A DNA stretch of 64,000 nt from Brevundimonas sp. EYE_349 (GTDB lineage Bacteria > Pseudomonadota > Alphaproteobacteria > Caulobacterales > Caulobacteraceae): assembly GCF_023147505.1 (NCBI RefSeq), contig NZ_JAHXPB010000001.1, positions 558,001 to 622,000 on the forward strand, written 5' to 3'. How positions within the stretch are numbered: the stretch's first letter is position 1; each line of letters begins with the position of its first letter. The position numbers and the translations under genes are program-made. Shown here one piece after another: positions 58,379 through 64,000 of this stretch. The notes below the pieces were generated by a model. The model was not told the origin of the DNA. It was given only the letters and a program-made list of their open reading frames with translations, and did no database searches.

Positions 58379-58927
58379 ATGAAAAAAATGCGCTACAATT
58401 TCTTGGCTGTTAGAAACAAGCTTGTCGCCAGCTGCGCTGCAGCAACATTTTTCATCGCCTTCCCGGCGTCGGCTCAAGACATAAATGCTTCTGCGTCAGC
58501 CAACATGATCGCCGCTTTGACACAATGCCGGTCGATACGGGACGACGGTGCCCGCTTGGCCTGTTTCGACAGCGCGGCGGCGATCTTGGCTGCTGCAGGC
58601 GAAGTTGCAATCGTCACTCGACAGGACGTCGCGCAGAATCAGCGGCGGCTTTTTGGATTCAGCGTGTCGGCTTTGAATCCTTTCGACAGCTCAGGTCGTA
58701 GTGACAACCTGCAATCCATCTCCGCGACGATGACCGGGGCGCGGGATCTGGGGCGGGGCGAGTGGCTGATCACGCTGGACGATGGATCGGTGTGGCGTAA
58801 GACCGACAGCGCAGACGTCCAGTTTTCGACGCGGCGTCAGTATCCGGTCACGGTGCGACGGGCCAGCTTGGGCAGCTACATGATGAAGGTCGGCGACGCC
58901 CCGCCGTTCCGCGTCAAACGCGAATAG
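58379..58927 (+). CDS. Secreted hypothetical protein with TagJ/VasI-like cysteine motif
   Basis: 182 residues from ATG 58379 (AGGTGAG upstream). Signal peptide ends PASAQ (about 33); the mature start has 'ALTQCRSIRDDGARLACFDS', a Cys-x(12)-Cys motif in which RLACFD recurs in many small periplasmic proteins. The C-terminus is a beta barrel-like fold (GEWLITLDDGSVWRKTD). Probably periplasmic; function unknown. Divergent from the receptor. Confidence 0.6.
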   Translation: MKKMRYNFLAVRNKLVASCAAATFFIAFPASAQDINASASANMIAALTQCRSIRDDGARLACFDSAAAILAAAGEVAIVTRQDVAQNQRRLFGFSVSALNPFDSSGRSDNLQSISATMTGARDLGRGEWLITLDDGSVWRKTDSADVQFSTRRQYPVTVRRASLGSYMMKVGDAPPFRVKRE

Positions 58928-58930
58928 GCT

Positions 58931-59074
58931 TCAGCGCTGGATCGCCGCCCGCGACGCATAGGGCGCAGGTTCGGGGGTGCAGGAGGCGGCGAGTTGGATC
59001 GCGGCGAGACACAGCACGGCGGCCGCGACGAGCGCGGGCCGATTTGATACAGCGGCGAGGACCGAACGGGCCAT
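58931..59074 (-). CDS. Very small putative lipoprotein
   Basis: 47 residues from ATG 59074, with GGAG 9 nt upstream. A hydrophobic signal (ALVAAAVLCLAAIQLAASC) ends in a LAASC lipobox, leaving only about 16 mature residues (CTPEPAPYASRAAIQR). Convergent with the 58379 gene, 3 bases apart. Support is the ribosome site plus the signal; small size keeps confidence moderate. Confidence 0.45.
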   Translation of the reverse strand: MARSVLAAVSNRPALVAAAVLCLAAIQLAASCTPEPAPYASRAAIQR

Positions 59075-59146
59075 GGCGGGTGCTCCGGCAATGATGACCG
59101 AAATCCTAACGCAAGCGGCGCGCCAGATGGACGAAGGTGCGGCGGC

Positions 59147-60049
59147 ATGATTCCGTTCGTGCGGACGTTCGACTTCGCCTATGGGCGGCGCGACCAGGTT
59201 TCGGCCCTGGTGCAGCGGGTGGTGGCGGACAATCCGGGACCGTTCACCTTCACCGGCACAGGGACCTACATTGTCGGGCGGGCGGAGCCGGGCGCGGCCG
59301 TTGCGGTGATCGATCCGGGGCCGATGGATATGGCGCATCTGGAGGCGCTGCTGGCCGCGACGGCGGGGCGGCGGGTCAGCCATGTGCTGGTGACCCATAC
59401 GCATCGGGACCATGCGCCGCTGGCGCAACCGTTCGCCGAGGCGACGGGCGCGCCCATTCTGGCGGCCCGGCCTCCGGCCCGCGAAACCCATGCGTCCGGC
59501 ACGCTGGACGAGGAGGAGGACGGCGATTTCGCGCCCGACGTCGTACTGAATGGCGGCGAGGTCATCGCGGGCGAAGGCTGGACGTTGGAGGCCATGTTCA
59601 CGCCCGGCCATGCGTCGAACCACATGGCCTTCGCCCTGCGCGAGGAGAACGGCCTGTTCTGCGGCGACCATGTGATGGGCTGGTCCACGACCGTCGTGGC
59701 GCCGCCGGACGGAAACATGCGCCAGTATATGGCCAGTCTGGACGCCGTGATCGCGCGAGACTTCGACGTGCTGTGGCCGACGCACGGGGCGCCGGTCACC
59801 AAGGTTCGGCCGTTTCTGGCGGCCTATCGCGCCCACCGGCTGGATCGCGAGGCGCAGATCGCAGCGCGTCTGGCAGCGGGCGACCGAACCATTGCCGAAA
59901 TGGTGCCGGACCTTTACGCCGCCGTCGATCCGCGCCTATGGCCGGCGGCGTCCCTGTCTGTGCTGGCCCACCTGACCAAGCTGGTCGAAGACGGGCGCGC
60001 GATCTGCGACGGCGAGCCCGATCTGGCGGCGCGGTTCCGGCCCGTTTGA
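59147..60049 (+). CDS. MBL-fold metallohydrolase (LACTB2-like)
   Basis: 300 residues. The zinc motif HTHRDH is at 84-89 (His84, His86, Asp88, His89), with further ligands in FTPGHASNHM and FCGDHVMGW, and PTHGAPV near residue 225. The C-terminal winged-helix-like region (RTIAEMVPDLY) is the LACTB2-type addition. Substrate unknown; relatives act as nucleases or thioesterases. Confidence 0.85.
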   Translation: MIPFVRTFDFAYGRRDQVSALVQRVVADNPGPFTFTGTGTYIVGRAEPGAAVAVIDPGPMDMAHLEALLAATAGRRVSHVLVTHTHRDHAPLAQPFAEATGAPILAARPPARETHASGTLDEEEDGDFAPDVVLNGGEVIAGEGWTLEAMFTPGHASNHMAFALREENGLFCGDHVMGWSTTVVAPPDGNMRQYMASLDAVIARDFDVLWPTHGAPVTKVRPFLAAYRAHRLDREAQIAARLAAGDRTIAEMVPDLYAAVDPRLWPAASLSVLAHLTKLVEDGRAICDGEPDLAARFRPV

Positions 60050-60058
60050 TCCGAAAGG

Positions 60059-60733
60059 TCAGCGAGCGGCGGCCAGTTCGCCTGCGATGCGCGCGGCCAG
60101 GCGGCAGGTCGCGCCGCCGTCGGGACGGGCGTCGCGGGCGGCGACGCGGATGTCGGTGCGGCCGGGGCGGATGCGAACGACCGCATCGCTGACGAAGCCG
60201 AACCAGGCGCCTTCATGCGCGGCCTCGACCTCGAACGTTGTAGCGCGGTTCACCACAAAGCCGGCGTCGACCAGGGCCGACGTCGCCTGTTGGGCCAGGA
60301 CCTGGCTGGGAATGGCGACCACCGCCTCGCAGGCGGCCGGGGTCGATCCGCGATGCAGGGCGGCGACGGCGCGCGAGAAGGCCGGCGGCTCCTCCACATT
60401 GGTCGTGACGTCACGCGGCTTCGGCGTCGCGTCCCGGCCCTGACGCTCGATAAATCCCACCACCGCCGCGCCGGCGAACACCAGGGCCGCGAGGGCATAG
60501 CCCCCCCTGCCCCGAATGTCCCGCAGGGCCAGCACGACCGCGACCAGCCCCGCCGCCAGCCCGATCCAGGCCAAGGTGCGCGCCACCGTCCAGGTCAGCA
60601 GATCATAACCGACCGAAAGATCGACCCCGCCGAACCGGGTCGCCGCAATGGCCGCCACGATCAGCACCAGCGGCGACGCCGCAAGCGCCGTCAGCCACGG
60701 CAGGATGGCGGGAACAGGCTTTCGGATCGGCAT
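60059..60733 (-). CDS. DUF1499 family membrane protein
   Basis: 224 residues: three membrane helices in the first 95 residues (LIVAAIAATRFGG; IGLAAGLVAVVLAL; ALAALVFAGAAVVGF), then the DUF1499 domain with DVTTNVEEPPAF and 'GAWFGFVSDAVVRIRPG'. Function of the family is not established. Convergent with the MBL gene. Confidence 0.8.
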   Translation of the reverse strand: MPIRKPVPAILPWLTALAASPLVLIVAAIAATRFGGVDLSVGYDLLTWTVARTLAWIGLAAGLVAVVLALRDIRGRGGYALAALVFAGAAVVGFIERQGRDATPKPRDVTTNVEEPPAFSRAVAALHRGSTPAACEAVVAIPSQVLAQQATSALVDAGFVVNRATTFEVEAAHEGAWFGFVSDAVVRIRPGRTDIRVAARDARPDGGATCRLAARIAGELAAAR

Positions 60734-60761
60734 TCAGGCTCCGGTTCGGCTCAGACGCCCA

Positions 60762-62390
<1,629 letters not shown>

Positions 62391-62546
62391 ATCGTTTCCT
62401 GTTCCTTGGGTGCGTCTGATTGGATGCGACGCTTGGGTGGACGCTAACATTGGTTATCAGCGATAAGCAACGTGCCGCGACGTCATCTGCGGCGCGACGG
62501 ATCGTCCCCGTGGCGCTGGCGGCGCGAGCGCTCTAGAAGGCGCCTC

Positions 62547-63194
62547 ATGACCATATTGATCGCGATCACGGGCGGCTCCGGCTCGGGCAAGAGCACTCTG
62601 GCGGAGGCGCTGGTGTCCGCCTTGCCGGGCGGCGCGGCCGTGCTGGTGCGCGAGGACAGCTATTACAAGGACGCGGCCGCCCTGCCCGGCTTCGACGCCG
62701 CGACGTTCGATTTCGACGACGTGTCGGCGCGCGATCACGACCTGATGATCGCCGATCTGAAGGCGCTGAAGGCCGGACGCGGGGTGACGGCGCCGGTCTA
62801 TTCCTTCATCCACCATGGACGAGAGCCGGGCGGCGAGCCGATCCCGCCGTCCCAGGTGGTGATCGTGGAGGGCACCCATGTCCTGTGCACGCCGGACCTG
62901 ACGGCCCTGTTCGACATCCGGGTTTTCGTGGACACCCCCGCCGACATCCGCTTCATCCGCCGCCTGCTGCGCGATCAGGCCGAACGCGGCCGGTCGGCGG
63001 ATTCGGTCGTGGCGCAATATCTGGCCACAGTGCGGCCGGGCCACGAGCGACTGACCGAGCCGTCGCGCACCCATGCCGACTTCATCGTCGCCGACGCCAC
63101 CGCCGCCGTGCGCCTGGAAGACCCCCAGGCCGTTGTGCGCTTGGCCGCGCCGGTCTTGGCCCATCCTCTGCTGCAGGCCCTGCTGGACAGTTAG
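62547..63194 (+). CDS. udk: Uridine kinase-like P-loop kinase
   Basis: 215 residues from ATG 62547. Walker A GGSGSGKST (9-17), 'REDSYYKDAAALPGFDA', NFDHPDAFD-like 'TFDFDDVSARDHDLM' and 'VVIVEGTHVLCTPDL', and the lid RLLRDQAERGRSADSV. These are uridine/cytidine kinase features (pyrimidine salvage); phosphoribulokinase-like relatives are possible but less likely. Confidence 0.82.
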   Translation: MTILIAITGGSGSGKSTLAEALVSALPGGAAVLVREDSYYKDAAALPGFDAATFDFDDVSARDHDLMIADLKALKAGRGVTAPVYSFIHHGREPGGEPIPPSQVVIVEGTHVLCTPDLTALFDIRVFVDTPADIRFIRRLLRDQAERGRSADSVVAQYLATVRPGHERLTEPSRTHADFIVADATAAVRLEDPQAVVRLAAPVLAHPLLQALLDS

Positions 63195-63327
63195 GGCCAA
63201 GGATTTCGATCCCGTCGATACGGATACCAGACTTGGCGTCACTCCTCGATCCCGCCTTACGGTTTCGGATACGACCATCCACCGCTTCGCAATCCCTCCC
63301 CGCACAGCGAGGAGAAGATGCCGTCGA

Positions 63328-64000
63328 TCACCCCTTCAACAACCCCAGCAGCGACTCGGCCGCCGCGCGTGACGACCCCGGGTTCTGGCCGGTCACCAGC
63401 TTGCCGTCGGTCAGCACGTATGACCCCCAGTCCGGCCCCTTGGAATAGTCGCCGCCGTTGGCGATCAGCACATTCTCGACCAGGAACGGAACCACGTCGG
63501 TCAGGCCCACGGCGTCCTCTTCGGAGTTGGTGAAGCCCGTCACCTTGCGGCCCTCGACCAGCGGCTTGCCGTCCGGCCCGTTCACCGACTTCAGCACGCC
63601 CGGCGCGTGGCAGACGAACCCGGTCGGCTTGTCGGCCCTGGCGAAAGCCTCGATCAGAGCGATGGAGTCCGCGTCATTGGCCAGGTCCCACAGCGGCCCG
63701 TGGCCGCCCGGATAGAAGACGGCGTCGAAATCTTCGGCCTTCACCGACGACAGGACGACGGTCGCGGCCAGGGCGGCTTGCGCCTCGGCGTCGGCCTTGA
63801 AGCGGCGCGTGTCCTCTGTCTGGGCGCCCGCGTCGTCGCTCTTGGGGTCCAGCGGCGGCTGTCCGCCCTTGGGCGAAGCCAGCACGATCTCGGCCCCCGC
63901 ATCCTTCAGCGCGTAATAGGGCGCCGCCAGTTCTTCCAGCCAGAAGCCCGTCTTCTTGCCCGTATCGCCGAGTTGATCGTGCGACGTCAGCACCAGCAGG
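63328..64000 (-). CDS. DJ-1/PfpI (Hsp31-like) family protein, 5' end outside window
   Basis: The frame is open to the right edge, so the start lies outside. At least 224 residues: 'SHDQLGDTGKKTGFWLEE', 'FYPGGHGPLWDLAND', and the nucleophile Cys in GFVCHAPGVL, with 'GFTNSEEDAVGLTDVVPF'. This is the type 1 glutamine-amidotransferase-like fold of Hsp31/YajL proteins linked to glyoxal detoxification or chaperone roles; which one cannot be told. Confidence 0.85.
   Translation of the reverse strand, partial: LLVLTSHDQLGDTGKKTGFWLEELAAPYYALKDAGAEIVLASPKGGQPPLDPKSDDAGAQTEDTRRFKADAEAQAALAATVVLSSVKAEDFDAVFYPGGHGPLWDLANDADSIALIEAFARADKPTGFVCHAPGVLKSVNGPDGKPLVEGRKVTGFTNSEEDAVGLTDVVPFLVENVLIANGGDYSKGPDWGSYVLTDGKLVTGQNPGSSRAAAESLLGLLKG

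Overview
The window is high-GC DNA from an alphaproteobacterium of the Caulobacteraceae, most likely Brevundimonas or a close relative. The evidence is a Caulobacter-type holdfast polysaccharide cluster (hfsE, hfsF, two glycosyltransferases, hfsB, hfsA, hfsD), a MetH split into two genes behind a SahR-type regulator, large TonB-dependent receptors, and frequent GTG/TTG starts with stop/start overlaps. The genus is inferred; no rRNA is present.

Bases 1-11,600 are the right part of a decayed prophage that abuts the 3' end of a tRNA-Ser(GCU) gene at 11,611-11,699. Its late genes are T7-like (nozzle protein gp12, gp13, gp14, large terminase), but several are joined by internal deletions: gp12 has lost its N-terminal half and carries a foreign N-terminus, gp14 is cut after about 45 codons, and the terminase has lost its ATPase domain. 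Around these lie accessory genes: an adhesin-E-like secreted protein, a four-gene coupled operon on the opposite strand with a YadA-like stalk segment, two small lipoproteins, a HEPN-motif protein, a zinc-ribbon protein, a frameshifted gene, a shortened HNH nuclease, and a ladder of tiny overlapping genes. Just before the tRNA, 9-bp repeats (AGTGTGCCA) occur six times in both orientations and look like integrase arm sites. No integrase, endolysin or intact capsid gene is visible.

11.8-19.7 kb is the holdfast polysaccharide export region: initiating phosphotransferase, flippase and two GT2 enzymes on the plus strand in overlapping frames, then convergent hfsB and hfsA, with hfsD divergent from hfsA. 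HfsB lacks the Walker A lysine. 19.7-24.2 kb holds a Sel1-like gene, two RcnB-family secreted proteins that share an upstream repeat, gatB, and a small secreted protein.

24.4-42 kb is mostly core metabolism: an aldehyde dehydrogenase with an AcoR-like regulator lacking an AAA+ domain, gatCA, ruvX, an AEC transporter, pyrB with an inactive dihydroorotase-like partner, an esterase, a UbiH-type hydroxylase, a glycerophosphodiesterase, plsY-dprA, topA and an MFS transporter.

42-50.7 kb carries ettA, a D-2-hydroxyacid dehydrogenase, and the methionine-cycle operon sahR-metF-metH(N)-metH(C). A near-perfect 22-bp palindrome lies in front of sahR, and a 121-bp element with 27-bp perfect inverted repeats sits between the two metH genes. 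50.7-58.1 kb has two large TonB-dependent receptors separated by a regulatory and AT-rich intergenic region containing a 45-bp palindrome. The rest has small secreted proteins, an MBL-fold hydrolase, a DUF1499 membrane protein, an acyl-CoA ligase, a uridine-kinase-like enzyme and a DJ-1/PfpI protein cut by the window edge.
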